A stretch of 40,874 nt of DNA from Chloroflexota bacterium (lineage in GTDB: Bacteria; Chloroflexota; Anaerolineae; Aggregatilineales; Phototrophicaceae). Positions 34,910-40,874 of this stretch are shown here, in pieces. Each line of letters starts with the position of its first letter. Position 1 is the stretch's first letter. Where the stretch lies: NCBI GenBank assembly GCA_009841405.1, contig VXLV01000145.1, forward strand, positions 1-40,874, written 5' to 3'. A model generated the notes under the pieces. That model was not told where the DNA came from and made no database searches. It saw only the letters and a list, made by a program, of their open reading frames with translations. The translations under genes were made by a program, and so were the position numbers.

Positions 34910-36214
34910 TCAAGCGAGCTTAGGCGCCGACAGCACTTCTTCCACTGTACCATGAATTGCGCCCATATTGTACGTCTCCAGGCGAGTTGCGGTAATGACA
35001 TTGCTGAGGTCGCGCGGGTGGATCGCCCGGGCGCGCATGTAGTTGTCGGTGTAGCCGGTATGGACAAAGCCGTCGGGCGTGGCGCCGGTGATTTGCTCCC
35101 AGAGCACGTTCTGCCTGCCGCCCAAGAGCCGCTCGGCAAAGCGGCGCTCGAGCGCCTCCGACAGCGCAAGCAATTTCGCGCTGCGCGCTTTCTTCTTCGC
35201 CTGGCTGATTTGGCGGCGCATGCGGCTGGCCGGCGTGCCCGGGCGGCTGCTATAGCGGAATACGTGCAAGCCGCCAAATTCCATCGCGCGGATAAAGCGC
35301 TCCGACTCAGCGAATTCAGCATCGGTCTCGCCCGGGAAGCCCACGATGACATCCGTCGTGATACGCAGATCGGGAATTTGGTCGCGGGCGGCAAGCGCCA
35401 GGGCGCGAAAGTCTTTCTGGTTGGTATTGCGGCGCATCCGTTTGAGTGTGGCGTCGCAGCCGCTTTGCAAGGGCAAATGCAGATGACGGCAAAGGCGCGA
35501 ATCCTGCCACAATGCGAAGAAGTCCGGCGACAGGTCCCAGGGCTCCAGCGACGACAGGCGAATCCGCGGCAGGGTCGTCTCGCGGAGCAGCGCCTCGACG
35601 AGACGACGCAGCCCGTATCGGTCGCCAAGGTCGTGGCCGTAGCTGCCGAGGTGGACGCCGGTCAGCACCGCTTCCTGGCAGCCACTACCTTCCAGATACG
35701 CGACCTCGCGCAGGATCTCTTCAATCGGACGGCTCCGCCCCTTGCCGCGCGCGATAGTGGTGACGCAGAAAGTACAGGCATTGTCGCAGCCGTCTTGCAC
35801 TTTGACGAAGGCGCGCGTCCGCCCGAGGTTGCCGGGCAGCGCTCCCCGTTCGATCGGCTCGCTGTCGAATTCGTCGATCCGCTGCCCGGTGATCCGGGAA
35901 ACGAGTTGCGCCTTCTCGCCGTTGTCCACGACCCGCCGCACGCCAGGCAGCTCGGCTATATCGCCGGGCGCAATCTGGGCGTAGCAGCCGGTGACCGTCG
36001 TCTCGCCCTTTGGGTTGGCGCGATGAAAGTCTCGGATCAGCTTACGGCTGGTTTTGGCCGCCTCCCGGGTAACGGCGCAAGTGTTCAGGACAAAATGATC
36101 GGCCGCCTCCGGCGAATCGACAACTGCGTGCCCTCCCGCGCTGAATTGCCGCGCCATCGCGTCGATCTCGCTCTGGTTGAGCCGGCAGCCGACCATCCTC
36201 AAGTGGACTTTCAC
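34910..36214 (-). CDS. mtaB: tRNA t6A37 methylthiotransferase MtaB
   Basis: 434 aa radical-SAM methylthiotransferase that converts t6A37 to ms2t6A37 in tRNAs reading ANN codons. The N-terminal domain has the three cluster cysteines Cys10 (VGCRLNQSE), Cys46 (NTCAVT) and Cys77 (TGCYAQ). The radical-SAM motif is DGCDNACTFC with Cys143, Cys147 and Cys150. HLPLQSGCDATLKRMRRNT, DVIVGFPGETDAEF and the C-terminal TRAM region follow. The VGCRLNQSE opening separates MtaB from MiaB. The start is GTG, overlapping the stop of the upstream gene (GTGA at 36214-36211). Confidence 0.95.
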   Translation of the reverse strand: MKVHLRMVGCRLNQSEIDAMARQFSAGGHAVVDSPEAADHFVLNTCAVTREAAKTSRKLIRDFHRANPKGETTVTGCYAQIAPGDIAELPGVRRVVDNGEKAQLVSRITGQRIDEFDSEPIERGALPGNLGRTRAFVKVQDGCDNACTFCVTTIARGKGRSRPIEEILREVAYLEGSGCQEAVLTGVHLGSYGHDLGDRYGLRRLVEALLRETTLPRIRLSSLEPWDLSPDFFALWQDSRLCRHLHLPLQSGCDATLKRMRRNTNQKDFRALALAARDQIPDLRITTDVIVGFPGETDAEFAESERFIRAMEFGGLHVFRYSSRPGTPASRMRRQISQAKKKARSAKLLALSEALERRFAERLLGGRQNVLWEQITGATPDGFVHTGYTDNYMRARAIHPRDLSNVITATRLETYNMGAIHGTVEEVLSAPKLA

Positions 36215-37173
36215 AGGCGCGCTTCCCTCTCGTCAATGCCACCCGGACTGAATACGAGCATATTATCGAAGCGCACAACGACGCCGCCACCACCGGAAGC
36301 GGTCGACTGCGCGATTAGCCCCAAGCGGCCGACGGTGGTATCGGCGAGGTAGCTGTCCTGCATGCTTCCGCCGACGCATTCGCCCGCGGCGTAGGTGCTT
36401 GCCGCCCCCGGCGCGTCCGGGACGCAGAGCGCCAGCGGCGCGCCGTTCACATAAAACCGATAGCGCCGACCCTCAGCGACTACCCGTATCAGGTTTTCCG
36501 CGCCCAATCCCTGGCGGATCGCGTCCGATGCGATCCATGCGCTGAGGATGCTGGTCCCCCGCGCGTCCGTCCGCCACAAGGAATAGTAGCCGTCGCTGCT
36601 GATGAGGAAGGCGAAGTATTCGGTCGCTTGCTTGATGTCCAGGGTCTGGCGAATGGCCGCGCCCGCCAGCGGCAGCATATCTTCGACGCCGCAGAGCAGC
36701 ACCGCCGGCAGATCGCAGCCGGTCTGTCTGTCGCCGCGGATGTGGAAGACCAGGCCGAAGGCGTTGTCCAGCGGGCCCTCGCTGGCGACGGCCTGCACGC
36801 TGAAATCGAAGTCGGCGAATTGCGGCTGGGCGGCCGACCAGGTCGCGGTCTGTAGCGCGCTGACGGAAAGCTCCAACTGGTCGTCGATGAGGCGCGCGCT
36901 TTGCTGCCCCTCGTAGAGATCCCATTCGTCTGCGAAGCCCGAGAAACCAGCGACATGAAGCAGCTCGCCGGCCTCGCCGGTCAGCGCGTGGCTGCGCCGG
37001 GCGAGCGCGCTGTATACCAGATTGGCGGCGATCAAGGCGAGCAGCATGCAGAGCGCAAGCGCGCCTATGCGGATATTGCTTAGGCGGAAGCGGCTGCCGG
37101 TGTTGGTCTGGCTGTCAGCTGCTGACACGGTATCGGCCGGGGCACATCGGGCGGCAAGTGGTGATTCTAGCAC
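36211..37173 (-). CDS. membrane-anchored extracytoplasmic protein, lectin/LamG-like, unknown function
   Basis: 320 aa. One transmembrane helix at about residues 36-57 (IGALALCMLLALIAANLVYSAL) anchors a predicted beta-sandwich. FSGFADEWDLYEGQQSARLIDDQLELSVS, FDFSVQAVASEGPLDNAFGLVFHI and LIRVVAEGRRYRFYVNGAPLAL give the order seen in concanavalin-like or DUF1080-type carbohydrate-binding domains. Cys pairs (CDLPAVLLC and, later, CVPDAPG...AGEC) may form disulfides. The family is not identified. The start is uncertain: GTG at 37173 is the longest, and no ribosome-binding site is evident. It is coupled to mtaB by GTGA overlap. Confidence 0.7.
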   Translation of the reverse strand: MLESPLAARCAPADTVSAADSQTNTGSRFRLSNIRIGALALCMLLALIAANLVYSALARRSHALTGEAGELLHVAGFSGFADEWDLYEGQQSARLIDDQLELSVSALQTATWSAAQPQFADFDFSVQAVASEGPLDNAFGLVFHIRGDRQTGCDLPAVLLCGVEDMLPLAGAAIRQTLDIKQATEYFAFLISSDGYYSLWRTDARGTSILSAWIASDAIRQGLGAENLIRVVAEGRRYRFYVNGAPLALCVPDAPGAASTYAAGECVGGSMQDSYLADTTVGRLGLIAQSTASGGGGVVVRFDNMLVFSPGGIDEREARL

Positions 37174-37233
37174 AGAGCCCAGGCGTGACGACAGACGCGA
37201 ATACGCTTTTTGGGGATTGCCGCGTCCACTGCC

Positions 37234-37262
37234 TTGACAGCCGCTCGCAAAGCTGATAGGCT
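37234..37262 (+). promoter_or_regulatory. promoter of the Thr leader and aspartate kinase
   Basis: Consensus TTGACA (37234-37239), a 17-base spacer and TAGGCT (37257-37262). Transcription would begin near 37269, about 25 bases before the leader ATG. Confidence 0.6.
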
Positions 37263-37293
37263 AATTTCCGAAATAGCGTAATAGCTTGCGACG

Positions 37294-37380
37294 ATGCCGA
37301 AGAACACAACCACTACCACAACTATGCTGATGACTACGATGCGCATAGCGGCGCAACGTGGAGGTCTCCTGTTGTTGTAG
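37294..37380 (+). CDS. Thr-rich leader peptide (attenuator ORF) of aspartate kinase
   Basis: A 28-residue ORF starting MPKN, then six consecutive Thr codons (37306-37323), MLM, two more Thr (37333-37338), MRI and an ending GGLLLL before TAG. Eight of 28 residues are Thr and four (with the start) are Met; both are end products of the pathway that aspartate kinase opens, as is Ile. The enteric thrL leader has the same type of composition. The Thr-codon stretch 37310-37322 can pair at 12 of 13 positions with 37371-37383 around the stop codon. Codons 22-25 (37357-37367) pair perfectly over 11 bases with the terminator loop and 3' arm (37415-37425), so a stall at Thr codons should favour read-through. 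No clear Shine-Dalgarno precedes the ATG. The opposite strand has an overlapping 59-codon frame, judged a shadow. Confidence 0.8.
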   Translation: MPKNTTTTTTMLMTTMRIAAQRGGLLLL

Positions 37381-37404
37381 TGGCGAAGAAGCGGACTACA
37401 AACG

Positions 37405-37435
37405 GGCGCGTGGAAGACCTCCACGCGCCTTTTTT
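37405..37435 (+). terminator. intrinsic terminator (attenuator) before aspartate kinase
   Basis: A perfect 10-bp stem, GGCGCGTGGA/TCCACGCGCC (37405-37414 with 37420-37429), a five-base loop and six Ts (37430-37435). It is the strongest terminator in the window. It lies between the Thr leader ORF and the kinase start, with no other plus-strand gene to terminate. Confidence 0.9.
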
Positions 37436-37484
37436 GTTTCCGCGCCCGGTATCGGCTTCAGTCGCAGCGGGCTGGCGCGGAAAC
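37436..37484 (+). repeat. 11-bp inverted repeat between the attenuator and aspartate kinase
   Basis: GTTTCCGCGCC (37436-37446) and its exact complement GGCGCGGAAAC (37474-37484) enclose 27 bases that can fold further. It begins directly after the T-tract of the terminator. It would form in read-through RNA and may protect the 5' end of the kinase message or act as an operator. Confidence 0.6.
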
Positions 37485-37532
37485 CAGCGGCGCGGCAGCC
37501 AAGCGTAGACCAATTCGAGAAGGGGCGAGGGC

Positions 37533-38978
37533 ATGGCGCGGATAACGATGAAATTCGGCGGAACGTCTGTGGGGTCGGCGGAAGCAATCGCACAGGCGGT
37601 TGCGATTGTGCGCGACTTCCTGGCGGACGGCGACGAGCTGGCGGTCGTGGTCTCGGCGATGGCGGGCGTCACCGACCGCTTGCTCGAGTCTGCAAGCGCA
37701 GCCGCCAGCGGCGACAAGCCGGGATATAGCGCGATTAACCAGATGCTCCGTAAACGGCATCAGGCCGTTATCGACGCGCTGGTAGCCGCTGACGATTCAC
37801 GCGCCGCTATCGAGGCGGAAGTGGACGCGCTGCTGCGGCAACACCTCGAGCTATGTGAAGCCGTGCGCGTACTGGGCGAGGCCACGCCGCGGATTACCGA
37901 CGCGCTGGTATCTTTCGGCGAGCGGCTCAGCAGCCGCGTCATCGCCGCCGTCATGCAAGCCGAGGGGCTGCCCGTCGAACAATTCGACAGCAACCGCTTT
38001 ATCGTGACGGACAACCAGTTCGGCGACGCCGACCCGCTATGGGACGAGACCGAGGCGCGCATCGTACAGGGCTTGCGCCCGCGCCTTGAAGCCGGCGTCA
38101 CACCGCTCATCACCGGCTACTTCGGGGCGACGCCCGATGGCACGATAACGACGCTGGGCCGCGGTGGCAGCGACTTTATCGCCGCGATCATCGCCGCCTA
38201 TCTGGACAGCGACGAGTTGGTCATCTGGACCGATGTTGATGGCGTCATGACCACCGACCCCCGCCTGGACCCCCGCGCGCGCGTGCTGCCCTACGTGTCG
38301 TATCAGGAGATCGGCGAGTTGGCCTTTTATGGCGCCAAGGTGCTGCATCCCAAGACGGTGCAGCCCATTGTCAGTCGCGACATTCCGCTGCGCGTCCGCA
38401 ATACCTTTAACCCCAGCCACCTCGGCACAGTGGTTGGCGCGAAGACGCAACCCAGCGAGACGGTCATCAAAGCCGTCACCGGCATCCGCGATGTCTCGAT
38501 GCTGACCGTCAGCGGCCGCGGCATGTTGGGCGTGCCCGGCATCGCCGGACGGACCTTTCTGGCATCGGCCAACGCCGGCGCCAGCATTCTGATGATCTCG
38601 CAGTCTTCATCGGAGCAGAGCTTTTGCTTCACCGTAGTAGACGCGCTGGCGCAGAATGTCAAAGCCGCGGTTGAGAGCGAGCTTCAACGCGAGCTTCAGC
38701 ATAATGATATTGACAGCGTCGAAGTGCTCAGCGATATCGTGATCATCACTGTCGTTGGCTCGGGCATGCGCGGTACGCCGGGCGTGGCAGGCCGGGTCTT
38801 TTCGCTCTTGGGCGAGAACCGGATTAACGTGCTGGCGATCGCGCAGGGCTCGTCGGAATGCAGCATTTCCTTCATCATCGAGCAGCGCGATCTGGAGTTG
38901 GCCGTGACGGAATTGCACACCCTGGCCCTGGAAACGGTCGAGAACGACAGCGTCAACGGGCTGGGAAGCCCGTACTGA
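37533..38978 (+). CDS. lysC: aspartate kinase
   Basis: 481 aa monofunctional aspartokinase, first step of Lys/Thr/Met/Ile synthesis (aspartate to 4-phosphoaspartate). Motifs: KFGGTSVGS at the N-terminus, VVVSAMAGVTD, SFGERLSSRV, TLGRGGSDF, and IWTDVDGVMTTDPR. GELAFYGAKVLHPKT completes the kinase domain. Two ACT domains follow (about 325-395 and 405-470), with ISQSSSEQSFCFTV and AQGSSECSISFII, typical of allosteric control by Thr or Lys. There is no homoserine dehydrogenase domain. The ATG at 37533 has GAGGG close upstream. The preceding Thr/Met-rich leader ORF and terminator predict transcription attenuation by aminoacyl-tRNA supply. Confidence 0.96.
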   Translation: MARITMKFGGTSVGSAEAIAQAVAIVRDFLADGDELAVVVSAMAGVTDRLLESASAAASGDKPGYSAINQMLRKRHQAVIDALVAADDSRAAIEAEVDALLRQHLELCEAVRVLGEATPRITDALVSFGERLSSRVIAAVMQAEGLPVEQFDSNRFIVTDNQFGDADPLWDETEARIVQGLRPRLEAGVTPLITGYFGATPDGTITTLGRGGSDFIAAIIAAYLDSDELVIWTDVDGVMTTDPRLDPRARVLPYVSYQEIGELAFYGAKVLHPKTVQPIVSRDIPLRVRNTFNPSHLGTVVGAKTQPSETVIKAVTGIRDVSMLTVSGRGMLGVPGIAGRTFLASANAGASILMISQSSSEQSFCFTVVDALAQNVKAAVESELQRELQHNDIDSVEVLSDIVIITVVGSGMRGTPGVAGRVFSLLGENRINVLAIAQGSSECSISFIIEQRDLELAVTELHTLALETVENDSVNGLGSPY

Positions 38979-38987
38979 TCCGCCGCT

Positions 38988-39875
38988 TCAGTCAGCGATC
39001 AGGGCTTGCAGTATCGCTTCCCAGTGCGAGAAAAGGATCAAGTGGCCCGCTTGCGGGTCGCCATGCGCCACCGCCTTAGGGATCATGCCGGCCATGCGCT
39101 TGCTGACCACGGGCGAGCAGAAGCGATCGCTTTCGCCCCACCAGACATCGACCGGGACTGAAACAGATTGCAGGCGAAATCCCCAGGAGCGCGTCAGCGC
39201 TACGATTTCGTCGACCAGAAAGTCACTGCCGGCGCGGCGGATTTCGCCCCACATTTCCAGGCGCCTCCTGAAGAGATCCAGATTGCTCAGCGCTTCCTGA
39301 TCGGCCCGGGAGAGGGAACTGCCAAGCTCGCGAATATACTGGTCGGAACTACGCTGGGCGTCGACCCAGAAGAAGCCGCGCATCAGCAGGCGGAAGAAAG
39401 CTTCGTTGCCGCTCGCCAGTTGAAAGAGCCGTCCGTAAAAGGGGTGCAAGGCGCGGAATCCCTGCACGTGATCGAGCGGCGGCAGGCAGCTGACAACTGC
39501 GCAGCGCCGCGCGATTTGCGGAAAGCGCCAGGCGCAGGCCAGGGCGTAGGGGCCGCCGGCCGAATACCCAAGCAGGGCGAAGCGTTCCAGTTTCAGCGCC
39601 TTGCTCAGCAGCATGACATCGTCGACGACATCCATGAGGCCGCGGCCTGGTTTGCGCGTCGACATGCCGAAGCCGGGCCGGTCTACGCCAATCAGCCGCA
39701 CGCCCAGCCGCATAAGAATCGAGTCATCGGGATGGCGCAGGCTGTGGTTGCCCCAGAGATCGTGGAAGAGGAATACAGGCTTGCCCTCGGGATCGCCATA
39801 TTCAGCGAAGCCGAGCCGCCGCCCGTCCGCCAGTTGCGCTTGCCGCGCCGTTGCCACTTGCGCCAATCTGGGCAT
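38988..39875 (-). CDS. alpha/beta-fold hydrolase
   Basis: 295 aa, single-domain, soluble. The triad is visible: nucleophile in LLGYSAGGPYALA, acid probably in VDVWWGESDRFCSP, and His in GDPQAGHLILFSHW. FLFHDLWGNHSLRHPDDS holds the oxyanion region, and GVDRPGFGMSTRK is the usual loop. The WW before the GESD acid and the C-terminal HLILFSHWEAILQAL tail are typical of a group of uncharacterised bacterial hydrolases. The frame opens at 39914, but the ATG at 39875 has AGGGCGG upstream and is preferred. Its stop converges on aspartate kinase with a nine-base gap. Confidence 0.85.
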   Translation of the reverse strand: MPRLAQVATARQAQLADGRRLGFAEYGDPEGKPVFLFHDLWGNHSLRHPDDSILMRLGVRLIGVDRPGFGMSTRKPGRGLMDVVDDVMLLSKALKLERFALLGYSAGGPYALACAWRFPQIARRCAVVSCLPPLDHVQGFRALHPFYGRLFQLASGNEAFFRLLMRGFFWVDAQRSSDQYIRELGSSLSRADQEALSNLDLFRRRLEMWGEIRRAGSDFLVDEIVALTRSWGFRLQSVSVPVDVWWGESDRFCSPVVSKRMAGMIPKAVAHGDPQAGHLILFSHWEAILQALIAD

Positions 39876-39960
39876 GTTCAATCCGCCCTTTGCTTTCCGC
39901 GTGCGAGCGTACAAGATTTCACGCCCTGACGATAGTCCATTTCGTTGCGCTTTCGGTGCG

Positions 39961-40770
39961 CTAGCGCGGATAAACGGCTAGGACTGTCGGGACTGCGTCA
40001 AAGGAGGGCAGCAAGTAGTCTGCAGCCGGCAGCGCCAGCATAGTTGAGCCGCCGCCGTCGAGATTGACGGCGGTGACGATCGCTAAGTCGGTCGTGGGCA
40101 GCCAGGCGCTGAGGTCGTCTAGCGACGGGCCCAGGAAGGGCGCAACCATGATCAAGATATTGCCGCGCCTGTCCTCGGCAATCAGCGTGCGGCGATTGCG
40201 CTCGCCGTTGGCCGCGCTGACATAGGCCGGCTGTCCCTGGTCCACCAGCAGCGGGAAGCCCTGGACGGCTTGCTGGACGGCGTCGTCGATTTGCGCTTGG
40301 GACGAGAGGTAGCTCGTCACGGTCGGCGACCCGTCGCGCAGCATGAAGAGCCCGCCGCGTTCGGTATAGGCGGCGCCGTGTAGAACGCCGTCGCTGACGA
40401 CCGCGCCCAGAACGCGCTGATTTTCGTCGAAGAAGTTCGCGTTGACGATGAGGCTGGCGTCCGCTTCGAGCGAGCGCCAAGCGGCCAGGCTCTGCGGGTC
40501 GCCCTCGCGGTAGATCGCGCGAAACCGAAAGCGGCGCGGGTCAATGCGGACGACCACAATCTGCGCCAGCTCGTCGCCCTTGGGGTAGAGTGTCCGCCAT
40601 GTCAGCCCATCCTGTAGCGTTTGCCAAGCGGTCGGCGCTGTAGCGGTCGGCGCCGGAGCAGGCGTCGCTTTGAATCGCAGGCTGCAGCCGGTTAGCAACA
40701 GCGAGCACGCCAGTAGACACAAGACTGGCCGAGCCAAGGCCCACGCAAATGCCCTTTTCTCTCGCAGCAT
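39961..40770 (-). CDS. phosphodiester glycosidase (NAGPA-domain) lipoprotein
   Basis: 269 aa. The signal peptide ends in a lipobox LLLTGCS, so Cys is lipidated and the protein is anchored on the outer face of the membrane after LspA processing (lspA is at 18709-19224). A Pro/Ala/Thr linker (TPAPAPTATAPTA) leads to the catalytic domain. That domain shows IVNANFFDENQRVLGAVVSDGVLHG and LDGGGSTMLALP, the two hallmark motifs of phosphodiester glycosidases (the human uncovering enzyme family). Likely substrates are sugar phosphodiesters in wall polymers or exopolysaccharides. The ATG at 40770 follows GGGGGAGG. Confidence 0.9.
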   Translation of the reverse strand: MLREKRAFAWALARPVLCLLACSLLLTGCSLRFKATPAPAPTATAPTAWQTLQDGLTWRTLYPKGDELAQIVVVRIDPRRFRFRAIYREGDPQSLAAWRSLEADASLIVNANFFDENQRVLGAVVSDGVLHGAAYTERGGLFMLRDGSPTVTSYLSSQAQIDDAVQQAVQGFPLLVDQGQPAYVSAANGERNRRTLIAEDRRGNILIMVAPFLGPSLDDLSAWLPTTDLAIVTAVNLDGGGSTMLALPAADYLLPSFDAVPTVLAVYPR

Positions 40771-40844
40771 AAGCCTCCCCCATCCTGATAGCGGACAGGA
40801 CAATTTCTGAAAGTCGACTCCGACAGGCTGTACCCCACCCCCGG

Positions 40845-40872
40845 CCCCCTCCCCGGCAAGCCAAGGAGGGGG
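40845..40872. repeat. C-rich inverted repeat at the window edge
   Basis: CCCCCTCC (40845-40852) and GGAGGGGG (40865-40872) form an 8-bp stem with a 12-base loop, preceded by more C-rich sequence. The element probably continues past the window. Such palindromes are common intergenic repeats in GC-rich Chloroflexota (from general knowledge); a shorter relative is at 751-770. Confidence 0.5.
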
Positions 40873-40874
40873 AG

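Larger units (their letters stand above)
37174..37532 (+). other. aspartate kinase leader region
   Basis: 359 bases between the divergent membrane protein and aspartate kinase. It holds, in order on the plus strand: a TTGACA-17-TAGGCT promoter, the Thr-rich leader ORF, a strong terminator, an 11-bp inverted repeat, and the kinase ribosome-binding site. No promoter for the minus-strand gene was recognised at its left end. Confidence 0.75.

Noticed and set aside
37167..37424. Minus-strand frame over the Thr leader encoding a valine-rich, membrane-like peptide (59 codons from the ATG at 37346)
   Set aside because: The Val run is simply the complement of the Thr codons. It has no ribosome-binding site or promoter, whereas the plus strand has a promoter, a terminator and a fitting downstream gene. 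Not fully excluded.
37358..37729. Plus-strand frame starting with a GTG and three Cys codons within the Thr leader
   Set aside because: It runs through the terminator and deep into aspartate kinase in a shifted frame with no early stop, so it cannot serve as a short leader; it is a shadow frame.
38974..39003. Inverted repeat between aspartate kinase and the convergent hydrolase as a bidirectional terminator
   Set aside because: A CTGATC/GATCAG pair is present, but the stem is short and bulged and no T-tract follows on either side.

Overview
The window looks like a chromosomal segment from a GC-rich, free-living bacterium, most likely of the phylum Chloroflexota (Anaerolineae-like). That assignment is an inference from gene style: a VanW/LysM/YkuD transpeptidase, a CysA-type sulfurtransferase, and C-rich hairpin repeats. 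There is no rRNA or tRNA gene to confirm it. I see no phage, IS element or CRISPR array. Genes are dense, on both strands, with many 1-4 base stop/start overlaps.

Layout. 1-7842 is mostly minus strand: the 5' part of a DppB-type ABC permease, glpK, a small membrane protein coupled to a GH13 enzyme, an alpha/beta hydrolase and Lon. 8147-18679 is plus strand: a YkuD transpeptidase, an S9 peptidase, a CaCA cation exchanger, a metallo-beta-lactamase-fold hydrolase, an RDD protein, a TPR protein, a membrane-anchored GH13, an EamA transporter and a GNAT. lspA follows on minus. 19315-24679 is plus: an APH-fold phosphotransferase, two paralogous MFS transporters flanking an RraA-like gene, and an SDR. 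Next come a cystathionine gamma-synthase/lyase-type enzyme with a DUF952 gene (minus) and a GNAT (plus). A sulfurtransferase-SufE operon (minus) follows. A long minus cluster at 37173-28510 reads: lectin-like membrane protein, mtaB, YqeY, pgpH, ybeY, dgkA-type kinase, membrane-anchored glycosidase-like protein, class IV aminotransferase, beta-rich small protein. The window ends with aspartate kinase (plus), an alpha/beta hydrolase and a phosphodiester-glycosidase lipoprotein (both minus).

The most interesting content is two short unannotated leader ORFs with the architecture of ribosome-mediated transcription attenuators. (1) Ahead of the sulfurtransferase-sufE operon, a 20-codon ORF (28456-28394, minus) carries four consecutive Cys codons and a final Cys codon. 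It begins where transcription should start from a TTGAAT-17-TATGGT promoter, so it may be leaderless. It is followed by an antiterminator segment abutting its stop codon and by a hairpin with a seven-T tract. (2) Ahead of aspartate kinase, a 28-codon ORF (37294-37380, plus) carries six consecutive Thr codons, two more Thr codons and several Met codons. It lies downstream of TTGACA-17-TAGGCT and is followed by a perfect 10-bp terminator with six Ts. In both, the control-codon stretch can pair with a downstream segment, and an alternative pairing would break the terminator. I infer that sulfur mobilisation is controlled by charged tRNA-Cys, and entry to the aspartate family by charged tRNA-Thr (perhaps also tRNA-Met).

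Other points: a palindromic repeat pair with compensatory stem changes (2427-2500), a perfect hairpin between sulfurtransferase and sufE that argues for a later sufE start, a YkuD domain with an atypical Cys motif, and an extra inverted repeat between the Thr terminator and aspartate kinase. All calls come from reading the sequence; no database search or folding program was run.
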